Below, in pieces: positions 42,874 to 51,296 of a stretch of DNA of 61,414 nt. This DNA comes from Faecalibacterium sp. Its GTDB lineage: Bacteria; Bacillota; Clostridia; Oscillospirales; Ruminococcaceae. Below the pieces are notes generated by a model that worked only from the letters and a program-made list of their open reading frames with translations, was not told where the DNA came from and made no database searches. Position 1 is the first letter of the stretch; every line of letters starts with the position of its first letter. Both the position numbers and the translations under genes were made by a program. The stretch spans positions 1 through 61,414 of the forward strand of contig JALCRP010000011.1 in NCBI GenBank assembly GCA_022652735.1, given 5' to 3'.

Positions 42874-45345
42874 ATGAGAAAGAGTTTGACGATTGCAAAG
42901 CGCGGCGCAGCGTTAGCGCTGGCCGGCGCGATGGCCTGCAGCTGCGCGCTGGGCGCTGCGGCGCAGGGCTCGGTAAAAAAAGAAGAAACCGTATATGCCA
43001 CGCTGGCCTCGGATGGCACCGTGCAGAAAACCACCGACAGCGTTTGGCTGCATGACGACGGCGGCCTTTCCGGCTATGCCACAGATACGGGCCTTTCGGA
43101 CATTACGATGCTGAAAGATACCGAAAACCCGCAGGCCGACGGCAGCAAGTTGACCTTCGGCGAGGGCACGGACGCCTATTATCAGGGCACGGCCGATGCC
43201 GCGCTGCCTGTGACGGCCGAGATCACCTATACCCTCGACGGCACGGCAATGACGGCCGAAGAGCTGGCCGGCAAAAGCGGGCATCTGGTGATGCACATCT
43301 CGCTGACAAACAATAGCTATCAAATGAAAACGATCGGCGGCGTAAGCCGCCGCGTGTGCACTCCGTTTGTTACGGTCATCGCGGCCACGCTGGACACGGA
43401 TACCTTTACGGACATCACGGCCGAGCACGGCACGATCGAGACGGACGCCTCGAAGGATCTTGTGGCGTATGTGTGTTTGCCGGGCATGAAGGAATGCTTC
43501 GATGGCCTGCTGAAAGACGATCTGTCGCAGATCAGCGACAAGCTGTATGACGACGTGACGCTGGAAGCGGACGTGACCGATTTCGAGATGCCGATGCTGT
43601 ACATCGCGGCCGCAACGGATGCGGCGGACTTCTCGAAGGAAAGCGAACTGAGCGATTTCAATGATCTGTTCGACGAGCTGGACGGCCTTGACGACAAGCT
43701 CAATGACATGATGGACGGCGTCGACGAGCTGCTGAAAGGCTCGAACGACCTGAACAATGGCGCAAGCGAGCTGTACAACGGTATCCAGACGCTGGATACC
43801 GGCGCGGCCACGCTGCAAACCGGCGCACACAATGCGGCAACCGGCGCAGGTACGCTTTCAAGCGGGCTGAACACTTTGAGCGGGAACAGCCAAACGCTGC
43901 GCGACAGCGCGGGCAAGATCGCGGATGCAGTGCTGGCTTCGGCAAATTCACAGCTGAAAGCCGCAGGTGCGATCAGTAACGACTTAACATGGGATAATTA
44001 CGCAACGGTGCTGAGCGGCCACATGAATGTGACGGACGCACAGATTGCCGCCGCGCTAACAAAAGTGGCAACAGGGGCAGGCGTATCGGAAGAGAGGGCC
44101 TGTGGCCTGATTTATCTTGCGGCAACCAGCTATAACAACGATCTGAAAAAGGCTGGCGCGGCGATGCAGCAGGCGGCGGCTGACAGCAACGACGGCTCCA
44201 ATGGTGGAACAGAGGGTGCAATCTATAAAGCACAGGCAGCACTGACCGCCGCGAGCAACGATCCTAAAGCGGTGCCTGAAGTTGCCACTTTGCTAAAGAT
44301 GGTTGCCTATCAAAATATTCTTAAGCAACTGGAGGATGGCGGCGCAAACGAAGCACAGGCAAATCTTATCTTGACCTACGCAGCAAAAAATTATGTTACA
44401 CAAGAGGATTTGGCAAGTAATCTAAATACTGCTACTTCCACAGTTATGACAGTAGGCGCGGGCGGCGGCACAGATGAACAAAAGAATGCCGTGGGAACAG
44501 CGCAGCAAGCTCTTACAGCGGCACAAGGGAATGCAATGGGTGTTACTGAAGTTGATGCGCTGCTTGCCGGTATGGAGAGTGATACCTATACTGCAGTTGC
44601 AGGCATGACGGGTCAGTCGGACGCTGGGGTAAACGCCTTGCTGATTACTATGGCGGCCCAATCTGGCAACAGCGACCTTACCGCAGCTTTGCCGGCGGCT
44701 GGCGCAACGCTGACAAATGCGAATACGGTAAAGGCTGCAATGACAGCCGCTACGGATACGAACAACCAAATTGTAAAGGGATATTTGACGGCTGCTGTGC
44801 AGCAAACAGGCGATACTGCTTACAGTGAGGCACTGGGCCAGTTAAATCAAGTCAATGCCTTTGTAAAAGGCATCAACGATTATACCGCCGGCGTGGACAG
44901 CGCCGCCTCTGGCGCGGGCACACTGAAAACCGGGCTGGATACCCTCGCTTCCGGCACGGATACCCTGAAAACCGGCGCAGATAAGCTGCTTACGGGCGCT
45001 TCGACGCTGAAAAACGGCACGGGTACCCTCGTCGACGGCGTACAGGAGCTGTACGACGGCGTGAACGAAGCTTACAATAAGCTCGAAAACGGCGATGCAT
45101 CCGACCTCACCACCGATGACCTCCAGAATATCAAGGATACGCTGGATGCCATTAAGACGCAGCGCGAAAGCTACAAGAGCTTTGCGGGCGATGCCGCCGA
45201 AGAGGGCAGCGTCAAGTTTGTGATGAAGGTTTCTGCCGAAAAGGCCGAGGATACCGAAGCAGCGGCCGCGCCTGCGGATACCGCAAAAACCGGCAACTTC
45301 TTCACAAATCTTTGGCAGCGCATTGTGGCGCTGTTCCACAACTAA
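42874..45345 (+). CDS. YhgE/Pip-like secreted heptad-repeat protein, exporter partner
   Basis: An 823-residue protein with a signal peptide (GAALALAGAMACSCALGAAAQ), a beta-rich N-terminal domain, and two blocks of Leu-x-x-Gly heptads (about 285-345 and 675-735, for example LNNGASELYNGIQTLDTGA) as in YhgE/Pip proteins. The usual C-terminal membrane domain is missing. Between the blocks sits a ~300-residue Ala/Thr/Asn-rich helical insert of lower GC. AGGAGG precedes the ATG, 14 bases after the exporter stop, so both work together, perhaps as an envelope-spanning extension. Confidence 0.8.
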   Translation: MRKSLTIAKRGAALALAGAMACSCALGAAAQGSVKKEETVYATLASDGTVQKTTDSVWLHDDGGLSGYATDTGLSDITMLKDTENPQADGSKLTFGEGTDAYYQGTADAALPVTAEITYTLDGTAMTAEELAGKSGHLVMHISLTNNSYQMKTIGGVSRRVCTPFVTVIAATLDTDTFTDITAEHGTIETDASKDLVAYVCLPGMKECFDGLLKDDLSQISDKLYDDVTLEADVTDFEMPMLYIAAATDAADFSKESELSDFNDLFDELDGLDDKLNDMMDGVDELLKGSNDLNNGASELYNGIQTLDTGAATLQTGAHNAATGAGTLSSGLNTLSGNSQTLRDSAGKIADAVLASANSQLKAAGAISNDLTWDNYATVLSGHMNVTDAQIAAALTKVATGAGVSEERACGLIYLAATSYNNDLKKAGAAMQQAAADSNDGSNGGTEGAIYKAQAALTAASNDPKAVPEVATLLKMVAYQNILKQLEDGGANEAQANLILTYAAKNYVTQEDLASNLNTATSTVMTVGAGGGTDEQKNAVGTAQQALTAAQGNAMGVTEVDALLAGMESDTYTAVAGMTGQSDAGVNALLITMAAQSGNSDLTAALPAAGATLTNANTVKAAMTAATDTNNQIVKGYLTAAVQQTGDTAYSEALGQLNQVNAFVKGINDYTAGVDSAASGAGTLKTGLDTLASGTDTLKTGADKLLTGASTLKNGTGTLVDGVQELYDGVNEAYNKLENGDASDLTTDDLQNIKDTLDAIKTQRESYKSFAGDAAEEGSVKFVMKVSAEKAEDTEAAAAPADTAKTGNFFTNLWQRIVALFHN

Positions 45346-45398
45346 ATCGACATCTTCTGTTTCCTTTTTACTCTTATCCGCCCGCAGGATGCGGGGAG

Positions 45399-45435
45399 GG
45401 GCTGCCGGCTTTCGGGCCGGCGGCCTTTCTTTTTG
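45399..45435 (+). terminator. Terminator of the MMPL operon
   Basis: GCTGCCGGC and GCCGGCGGC arms (one wobble) with a TTTCGG loop, followed by CTTTCTTTTT, about 55 bases past the stop. Confidence 0.82.
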
Positions 45436-45583
45436 GCGGCGGCCGTGCTACACTACAAAAAAATTGAAACGGAAAGCAGAGCAGCCCGAAACCGCTATGT
45501 GCCGAACGTTGTTGGCGCCCATTTTTCGGGCCGCCTGCGCGCCTGTACAGTCAAAAATTGCCAAAACCAAAGGAGTGTCCGCT

Positions 45584-46081
45584 ATGGGCAAGGAAACTAA
45601 AACCAACGCAATGCGTTTTCTCGAAAAAAACAAGGTGCCGTATACCGCGCACGAATATCCGCATGAGGAGGGCGTGGCCGTTGACGGCGTACATGTGGCC
45701 GAAAGCATGGGCCAGCCGCCCGCCTGCGTGTTCAAAACCCTCGTTACAAAGGGCGCCGGCGGCAGCTATTTCGTGTTTGATATTCCTGTGGCCGAAGAGC
45801 TGGATTTGAAGGCCGCGGCCCGCGCCGTGGGCGAAAAAAGCGTGGCGATGCTGCACGTCGCCGACATCAATAAGGTGACGGGCTACGTGCGCGGCGGGTG
45901 CAGCCCCGTGGGCATGAAAAAGCAGTTTGTTACCGTGTTTGACGAAAGCGCGCTGGCACAGGAGAAAATCTATGTTTCCGGCGGGCGCATCGGTACACAG
46001 GTTTGCTGCGAGCCTGCCGCGCTGATCCGCGCCGTGCGCGGCAAAACCGCGCCGATCACCATGCCGCATACCACTGCCTGA
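45584..46081 (+). CDS. ybaK: YbaK-type Cys-tRNA(Pro)/aminoacyl-tRNA deacylase
   Basis: A 165-residue trans-editing enzyme that removes wrongly attached cysteine (or similar) from tRNA-Pro. The start NAMRFLEKNKVPYTAHEYPHEE, the VFKTLV segment with the conserved Lys, and NKVTGYVRGGCSPVGMKK, with its glycine-rich loop, are typical of the YbaK/EbsC family. AAAGGAG precedes the ATG at 45584; the longer frame covers an upstream non-coding stretch. It is monocistronic. Confidence 0.92.
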   Translation: MGKETKTNAMRFLEKNKVPYTAHEYPHEEGVAVDGVHVAESMGQPPACVFKTLVTKGAGGSYFVFDIPVAEELDLKAAARAVGEKSVAMLHVADINKVTGYVRGGCSPVGMKKQFVTVFDESALAQEKIYVSGGRIGTQVCCEPAALIRAVRGKTAPITMPHTTA

Positions 46082-46264
46082 AAATGGCTTGAAATGGCCG
46101 TAAAGTATGACTTCATACGGTTTTGTGTGGTGAATATCGCTAAAAACAAACCAACGGATTTCGGCGGAACGGACACATGGCTGAAAATGGTTTTGCCCCC
46201 TTTGCAAAGCGGGGAAATTGCCGTAAACTGACGTTGTAAGCAATCGGTTTTACGGAGGCGTACA

Positions 46265-46363
46265 ATGCAAAAAGGCATGACCGGAAAACAGATTCTCCCG
46301 GCGGAGATTTTGCGCAAGGGGCATTTTGCAGCCTGCCGTACCGTAAATAAGAGCAAAGTATAA
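46265..46363 (+). CDS. Unrecognised 32-residue small protein or leader peptide
   Basis: A short frame (MQKGMTGKQILPAEILRKG, then a Cys-containing basic end) with a strong ribosome site, ACGGAGG, six bases before its ATG. A terminator-like hairpin begins right after the stop, and purE starts 71 bases later. The composition is protein-like and basic. I do not recognise the family. It could be a free small protein or a leader peptide acting on the hairpin. The region 46082-46264 holds the inverted repeat GTATGACTTCATAC (46106-46119) and no clear promoter. Confidence 0.5.
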   Translation: MQKGMTGKQILPAEILRKGHFAACRTVNKSKV

Positions 46364-46364
46364 C

Positions 46365-46402
46365 AAAAAGGCCGTGGTGCAACTGCACCGCAGCCTTTTT
46401 TG
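46365..46402 (+). terminator. Terminator/attenuator between the small ORF and purE
   Basis: AAAAAGGC-GTGGTGCA pairs with TGCACCGC-GCCTTTTT, followed by a T-run. It immediately follows the small ORF and precedes purE, so it can terminate the small transcript or attenuate the pur operon. Confidence 0.75.
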
Positions 46403-46434
46403 CTTTCCCGGAAAATGAAGGAGGAAAAAGCGGT

Positions 46435-46935
46435 ATGATTCGTAAAGTGGCTGTAATCATGGGCTCCGACAGCGATTGGCCAACCGTAAAGGGCACCTGT
46501 GCCCAGCTGAAGGCGCTGGGCATCCCGTATGAGGCGCATATCCTTTCGGCGCACCGTACCCCCGCGGCCGCCGCGGAATTTGCCAAAAGCGCGCGGGCAA
46601 ACGGCTTTGGTGTGATCGTGTGCGCCGCGGGCATGGCGGCGCATCTGGCCGGCGCCTTCGCCGCCAACACGACGCTGCCCGTCATCGGCATCCCGATGAA
46701 AGGCGGCGCGGCCGATGGGCTGGATGCGCTGCTTTCCACGGTGCAGATGCCTTCGGGCATCCCGGTGGCGACAGTGGCGCTGAACGGCGCAAAAAACGCC
46801 GCATGGCTCGCCGCCGAAATCCTTGCCCTTTCCGATGAGGGGCTGGCCGAAAAGCTCGCCGCCGCGCGCGCCGAGATGGAAGCACAGATCGCCGAAAAGG
46901 AAGCCAAGCTCCAAACCGAGCTGGCCGCATTATAA
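46435..46935 (+). CDS. purE: N5-carboxyaminoimidazole ribonucleotide mutase (PurE)
   Basis: A 166-residue PurE that forms CAIR. MGSDSDWPTVKGTCAQL and SAHRTPAAAAEFA hold the active-site Ser, Asp and His; GGAADGLDALLSTVQMPSGIPV completes it. No PurK gene is in the window, so class I versus II, and the matching CO2 route, cannot be settled here. AAGGAGG precedes the ATG. It is the first gene of the pur cluster. Confidence 0.94.
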   Translation: MIRKVAVIMGSDSDWPTVKGTCAQLKALGIPYEAHILSAHRTPAAAAEFAKSARANGFGVIVCAAGMAAHLAGAFAANTTLPVIGIPMKGGAADGLDALLSTVQMPSGIPVATVALNGAKNAAWLAAEILALSDEGLAEKLAAARAEMEAQIAEKEAKLQTELAAL

Positions 46936-47061
46936 AGATACTTTTCCACAGAAAGCGGGCACTTTGTGGAAAACACGGCGCGCCGCGCAAAGAAAGCTAT
47001 CCCAATCCGGGCCGCAGCGGCCACACGATATTTTTTGAATAAAAAAGAGGAGCGCAGAAAA

Positions 47062-47775
47062 ATGAACGTAACGATGAAAGAGCAGATGTATGAAGGCAAA
47101 GCAAAGCAGGTTTTCGCCACGAGCGATCCTGAAATTGTCATGGTACATTATAAGGACGACGCCACGGCCGGCGACGGCGAAAAGCGCGGCACCATCCACG
47201 ATAAGGGCATCGTGAACAACAAACTTTCCAACGCGCTGATGCAGAAGCTGGAAAAAGAGGGCATCCCCACTCACTATATCCAGGAGCTGAACGACCGCGA
47301 CACCCTCGTGAAAAAGGTACAGATCGTGCCGCTGGAAGTTATCATCCGCAACGTGGCGGCGGGCCACTTCTCGCTGCGCATGGGTGTGCCCGAAGGCACA
47401 CAGTTCAAAACCCCCATTCTTGAATTCAGCTATAAGTGCGATGATCTGCATGATCCGTTCATCAACCACTATTATGCGCTGGCGCTTGATCTCGCCACAC
47501 AGGAAGAGATCGACACCATCACGAAGTATTCCTTCAAGATCAACGAAGTGCTGAAGAAGATCATGGCCGATGTCAACATCCGGCTGATCGATTTCAAGCT
47601 CGAGTTTGGCCGCCTTGCCGATGGCACGATCATTCTGGCTGATGAGATTAGCCCCGACACCTGCCGCTTCTGGGATGCCACCTCGAACGCGCATCTTGAT
47701 AAAGACCTGTTCCGCCGCGGCCTTGGCGGCGAAGAGGATGCCTACCAAGAGGTTATGAAGCGCCTGCTGGGCTGA
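47062..47775 (+). CDS. purC: SAICAR synthetase
   Basis: A 237-residue enzyme that ligates aspartate to CAIR with ATP. Motifs are YEGKAKQVF (ATP-binding start), DDATAGDGEK, VNNKLSNALM, VPLEVIIRNVAAG, IRLIDFKLEFGR and ADEISPDTCRFWD. AAGAGGAGC precedes the ATG at 47062. It lies 126 bases after purE with no terminator between. Confidence 0.96.
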   Translation: MNVTMKEQMYEGKAKQVFATSDPEIVMVHYKDDATAGDGEKRGTIHDKGIVNNKLSNALMQKLEKEGIPTHYIQELNDRDTLVKKVQIVPLEVIIRNVAAGHFSLRMGVPEGTQFKTPILEFSYKCDDLHDPFINHYYALALDLATQEEIDTITKYSFKINEVLKKIMADVNIRLIDFKLEFGRLADGTIILADEISPDTCRFWDATSNAHLDKDLFRRGLGGEEDAYQEVMKRLLG

Positions 47776-47854
47776 TTTTTGCGCGGCACGGCCGCGGGCA
47801 AAAGCGCCTTCGCGCCACCGGGCGGCCTGCAGCCGGCCCGGAAAAGGAGAGAGA

Positions 47855-49315
47855 ATGTCTGATTTTCAAGCTCCGCTGCACGAGGAATGCGGCGTGTTCG
47901 GCATCTACGATAAGGCCGGCACAGAGGATGTAGCGGCGGCGGCGTATTCGGCGCTGTACGCCTTACAGCACCGCGGGCAGGAAAGCTGCGGCATCGCCGT
48001 GAACGTCGACGGCGTGATTACGGGCCACCGTGATCTCGGCCTTGTCAACGAAGTGTTTACGCCGGCTGTGCTGGGCAGCCTGCCTGCCGGCGGCAAGATG
48101 GCGACAGGGCATGTGCGGTATGCCACTTCCGGCAGCCGCACCCGCGCCAACGCCCAGCCGATGGTAGTGCGGCACTGCAAAGGCACGATCGCCCTTTGCC
48201 ACAACGGCAACCTGACGAACGCCGCGGCGCTGCGCCATGAGCTGGAGATGCAGGGCGCGATCTTCCACGGCTCGTCTGATACGGAAGTGATCTGCTATCT
48301 CGTAACCCGCGCACGGCTGCAAACGGCCAGCATCGAGGCCGCCATCAGCAACACGATGGACCTTTTGGACGGCGCATACAGCCTCGTCATCATGTCGCCG
48401 GCCAAGCTCATCGCCGCGCGCGACCCACACGGCTTTCGGCCTTTGTGCATCGGTACCTTGCCGGGCGGCGGCTATGTATTTGCCAGCGAAAGCTGCGCGC
48501 TGGACGCCGTGGGCGCGGAGTTTTTGCGCGATGTCGCCCCGGGCGAGATTGTCATCGCCGATTATAATGGCTTGCGCAGCATGAAAGACCACTGCGGCAC
48601 GGCCAAAAGTACGATGTGCGTATTTGAGTTTATCTATTTCGCGCGGCCTGACAGCACGATCGAAGGCTCGAGCGTACACGAGGCGCGCAAGCAGGCCGGG
48701 CGCTTTTTGGCGATGGAGCACCCCGTAGAGGCGGATGTCGTAATCGGTGTGCCCGATTCGGGCCTTGACGCAGCGCTGGGCTATTCGCAGCAAAGCGGCA
48801 TCCCTTACGGCATCGGCTTTATCAAAAACAAATATATCGGCCGCACCTTTATTCAGGGCAGCCAAAAGCAGCGCGAAAACAGCGTCCGCATTAAGCTGAA
48901 CGCCGTGAAAAGCACGGTGGAGGGCAAGCGCGTGGTGCTCATCGACGATTCGATCGTGCGCGGCACAACAAGCGCCCGCATCATCAAGCTGCTGCGCGAT
49001 GCGGGCGCAAAGGAAGTGCACTTCCGTGTGTCAGCGCCGCCGTTCAAATATCCCTGCTATTTCGGCACAGACATCCCTGACCAAAAGCTTTTGGTGGCTA
49101 CGGGCCGCACCGTCGAGGAAATTCGGCAGGTGTTGGGGGCTGACAGCCTCGGCTATCTTTCGACCGAGCATGTCGTAAAGCTGGCACAAAAATCGAAGTG
49201 CGGTTTCTGCACGGGCTGCTTTACGGGCCGATACCCGGTTGATCCCCCGCCGCAGGAGCCGGAAGATTTGCACGAACGCCCGCTGCACGAAAGCGAAAAG
49301 AAAAAGGTTTTGTAA
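47855..49315 (+). CDS. purF: Amidophosphoribosyltransferase
   Basis: A 486-residue enzyme for the first committed purine step (PRPP plus glutamine to phosphoribosylamine). The N-terminal nucleophile Cys12 (EECGVFGIY) follows an 11-residue propeptide. VLIDDSIVRGTTS is the PRPP loop. CGFCTGCFTGRYP plus an upstream Cys suggest the [4Fe-4S] form seen in Bacillus. GGAGAGAG precedes the ATG. Confidence 0.96.
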   Translation: MSDFQAPLHEECGVFGIYDKAGTEDVAAAAYSALYALQHRGQESCGIAVNVDGVITGHRDLGLVNEVFTPAVLGSLPAGGKMATGHVRYATSGSRTRANAQPMVVRHCKGTIALCHNGNLTNAAALRHELEMQGAIFHGSSDTEVICYLVTRARLQTASIEAAISNTMDLLDGAYSLVIMSPAKLIAARDPHGFRPLCIGTLPGGGYVFASESCALDAVGAEFLRDVAPGEIVIADYNGLRSMKDHCGTAKSTMCVFEFIYFARPDSTIEGSSVHEARKQAGRFLAMEHPVEADVVIGVPDSGLDAALGYSQQSGIPYGIGFIKNKYIGRTFIQGSQKQRENSVRIKLNAVKSTVEGKRVVLIDDSIVRGTTSARIIKLLRDAGAKEVHFRVSAPPFKYPCYFGTDIPDQKLLVATGRTVEEIRQVLGADSLGYLSTEHVVKLAQKSKCGFCTGCFTGRYPVDPPPQEPEDLHERPLHESEKKKVL

Positions 49316-49371
49316 CATTACGGATGGGCATGGCGCGGATTTTTGCGCGCCGCTTTGAAAGGAGCACCGAC

Positions 49372-50418
49372 ATGGAAAAAAGTTACTCCGCCAGTTACGC
49401 CGCCGCCGGCGTGGATATTACCGCAGGCTACAAGGCTGTGGAGCTGATGAAGCAATATGTGAGCCGCACGATGAACAAAAGCTGCCTTGGCGGCCTCGGC
49501 GGCTTTGGCGGCCTGTTTGAGCTGGATTGCACCAACATGCCGCATCCTGTGCTGATTTCGGGCACGGACGGCGTGGGCACCAAGCTGCGCATCGCGCAGT
49601 ATATGGATCAGCACGATACCGTTGGCATCGACTGCGTGGCCATGTGCGTCAACGACGTGATCTGCGCCGGGGCGAAGCCGCTGGTGTTTCTCGATTACAT
49701 CGCCTGCGGCAAAAATGTGCCCGAGCGCATTGCCGAGATCGTTAAGGGCGTGGCCGAGGGCTGCTGTCAGGCGGGCGCGGCGCTGGTTGGCGGCGAAACC
49801 GCGGAGATGCCGGGCTTTTACCCGGAAAACGAGTACGATCTGGCGGGCTTTACCGTTGGCGCAGTGGACAAAAGTAAAATTCTCGATAATTCTACGATGT
49901 GCCCGGGTGATGTGATTCTGGCCCTGCCCTCCAGCGGTGTGCACTCGAACGGCTTTTCCCTGGTGCGCCGCATCCTCGATCTCGAAAACCGCCCGGAAGT
50001 ATTGAACACCACCCCGGCGGAGCTGGGCGGGAAAATGCTGGGCGAGGCGCTGCTGGCCCCGACGAAAATCTACGTCAAGCCGGTGCTGGCCGTTATGGAC
50101 GAAGTGGTTGTAAAAGGCGTTTCGCATATCACGGGCGGCGGCTTTTACGAAAATATCCCCCGCAGCCTGAAAAAGGGCTGCGCCGCGCGCATCCGCAAGG
50201 CAGACGTGAAAACGCCGCCGCTGTTTGGGCTTTTGGCGGCGCTGGGCAATGTGCCCGAGCGCGATATGTTCAACACCTTTAACATGGGCGTTGGCATGAT
50301 TTTAACGGTTGCCGCCGCGGACGCCGACAAAGCGCTGGCGATTTTGCATGCGCACGGCGAGCCGGAGGCCTACCGCTTGGGTGAAATCGCCGAGGGCGAG
50401 GGGGTCATACTGTGCTGA
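49372..50418 (+). CDS. purM: AIR synthetase (FGAM cyclo-ligase)
   Basis: A 348-residue ATP-dependent enzyme that closes the imidazole ring. Signature segments are YAAAGVDITAG, ISGTDGVGTKLRIA, GIDCVAMCVNDV, LVGGETAEMPGFY, and SSGVHSNGFSLVR. AAAGGAGC precedes the ATG at 49372. Its end overlaps the purN start by seven bases. Confidence 0.96.
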   Translation: MEKSYSASYAAAGVDITAGYKAVELMKQYVSRTMNKSCLGGLGGFGGLFELDCTNMPHPVLISGTDGVGTKLRIAQYMDQHDTVGIDCVAMCVNDVICAGAKPLVFLDYIACGKNVPERIAEIVKGVAEGCCQAGAALVGGETAEMPGFYPENEYDLAGFTVGAVDKSKILDNSTMCPGDVILALPSSGVHSNGFSLVRRILDLENRPEVLNTTPAELGGKMLGEALLAPTKIYVKPVLAVMDEVVVKGVSHITGGGFYENIPRSLKKGCAARIRKADVKTPPLFGLLAALGNVPERDMFNTFNMGVGMILTVAAADADKALAILHAHGEPEAYRLGEIAEGEGVILC

Positions 50419-51005
50419 ACATTGCGGTTCTGGTTTCGGGCGGGGGCACAAATTTGCAGGCTATTTTGGACAGCGAGGCCCGCGGCGAAAACCCGAACGG
50501 AAAAGTGACGCTCGTTGTCGGCTCAAAGCCGGGCATTTTTGCGCTGGAACGCGCCGAAAAAGCGGGCATCGAAACGTGCGTTGTGCGCCGGAAGGATTAT
50601 GCCGCCGCCGATGCGTTTGATGCGGCGCTGGCCGATACGCTGTGCGCGCATAAGATCGACCTCGTGGTTTTGGCGGGGTATCTGACGGTGCTGGGGCCGG
50701 GCGTCATCCGCGCCTACCCAAACCGCATTTTGAACGTGCATCCGGCGCTGATTCCGAGCTTTTGCGGGCCGGGCATGTACGGCTTAAAACCGCACGAGGC
50801 CGCGCTGGCGCGTGGCTGCAAGGTGACGGGCGCGACGGTGCATTTCGTAAACGAAGTATGCGACGGCGGGCCGATTTTGCTGCAAAAGGCCGTCGACATC
50901 CTGCCGGGCGATACGCCCGAGACACTGCAAAAGCGCGTGATGGTGGAAGCAGAATGGAAGCTGTTGCCTGCCGCTATCCGCATGGTGTGCGACGGAAAAG
51001 CGTAA
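50412..51005 (+). CDS. purN: Phosphoribosylglycinamide formyltransferase
   Basis: A 197-residue folate-dependent enzyme that formylates GAR. LVSGGGTNLQAILD is the phosphate loop. NVHPALIPSFCGPGMYG carries the catalytic Asn and His, and VHFVNEVCDGGPILLQ carries the Asp. The start is GTG at 50412, inside the end of purM, so translation is coupled. It depends on 10-formyl-THF, tying the operon to folate status. A tandem hairpin repeat follows its stop. Confidence 0.95.
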   Translation: MLNIAVLVSGGGTNLQAILDSEARGENPNGKVTLVVGSKPGIFALERAEKAGIETCVVRRKDYAAADAFDAALADTLCAHKIDLVVLAGYLTVLGPGVIRAYPNRILNVHPALIPSFCGPGMYGLKPHEAALARGCKVTGATVHFVNEVCDGGPILLQKAVDILPGDTPETLQKRVMVEAEWKLLPAAIRMVCDGKA

Positions 51006-51044
51006 GACAAAGCCAGACGTGCGGGATACAAGGAGATGCAGCGA

Positions 51045-51142
51045 GGCACAGGGCACAGCCATGTGTCTGACATAAGACTGAACATCTTTTGCGCAGCAAA
51101 AGTGTCCACAGCTCTGGCAGCACACAGGCTGCGCCCTGTGCC
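51045..51142 (+). repeat. Palindromic hairpin repeat, copy B1
   Basis: Outer arms GGCACAGGGC (51045-51054) and GCCCTGTGCC (51133-51142), then CAGCC/GGCTG and TGTGT/ACACA, and an inner TTTTGC-GCA-GCAAAA hairpin. The core matches the minus strand of copy A at 13.6 kb. It lies between purN and purO, within the pur transcript. Confidence 0.82.
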
Positions 51143-51157
51143 GAGCGTATTGAAGGT

Positions 51158-51257
51158 GGGCACATGCCATGTGCCTGACATAAGGCTGAACATCTTTTGC
51201 ACAGCAAAAGTGTCCACAGCTCTGGCAGCACACAGGCTGCGCCCTGTGCCGAGCGTA
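51158..51257 (+). repeat. Palindromic hairpin repeat, copy B2
   Basis: A direct repeat of B1 about 108 bases on: 51177-51257 matches 51069-51149 with only two differences I can see. It lacks B1's paired left outer arm, so it looks like a tandem duplication of the core and right side. The inner TTTTGC/GCAAAA hairpin is intact. Confidence 0.82.
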
Positions 51258-51296
51258 CGGGAGCAAGCGCTGAACATAGAAAATGGAGGCAAGAAA

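Noticed and set aside
46082..46434. Purine riboswitch upstream of purE
   Set aside because: I looked for the conserved junction and loop-loop sequences of the purine aptamer and did not find them.
51045..51257. CRISPR-like or tandem-riboswitch reading of the repeats
   Set aside because: Only two copies, no spacer-repeat periodicity, no cas genes, and no known aptamer core. A third copy stands elsewhere in the opposite orientation.
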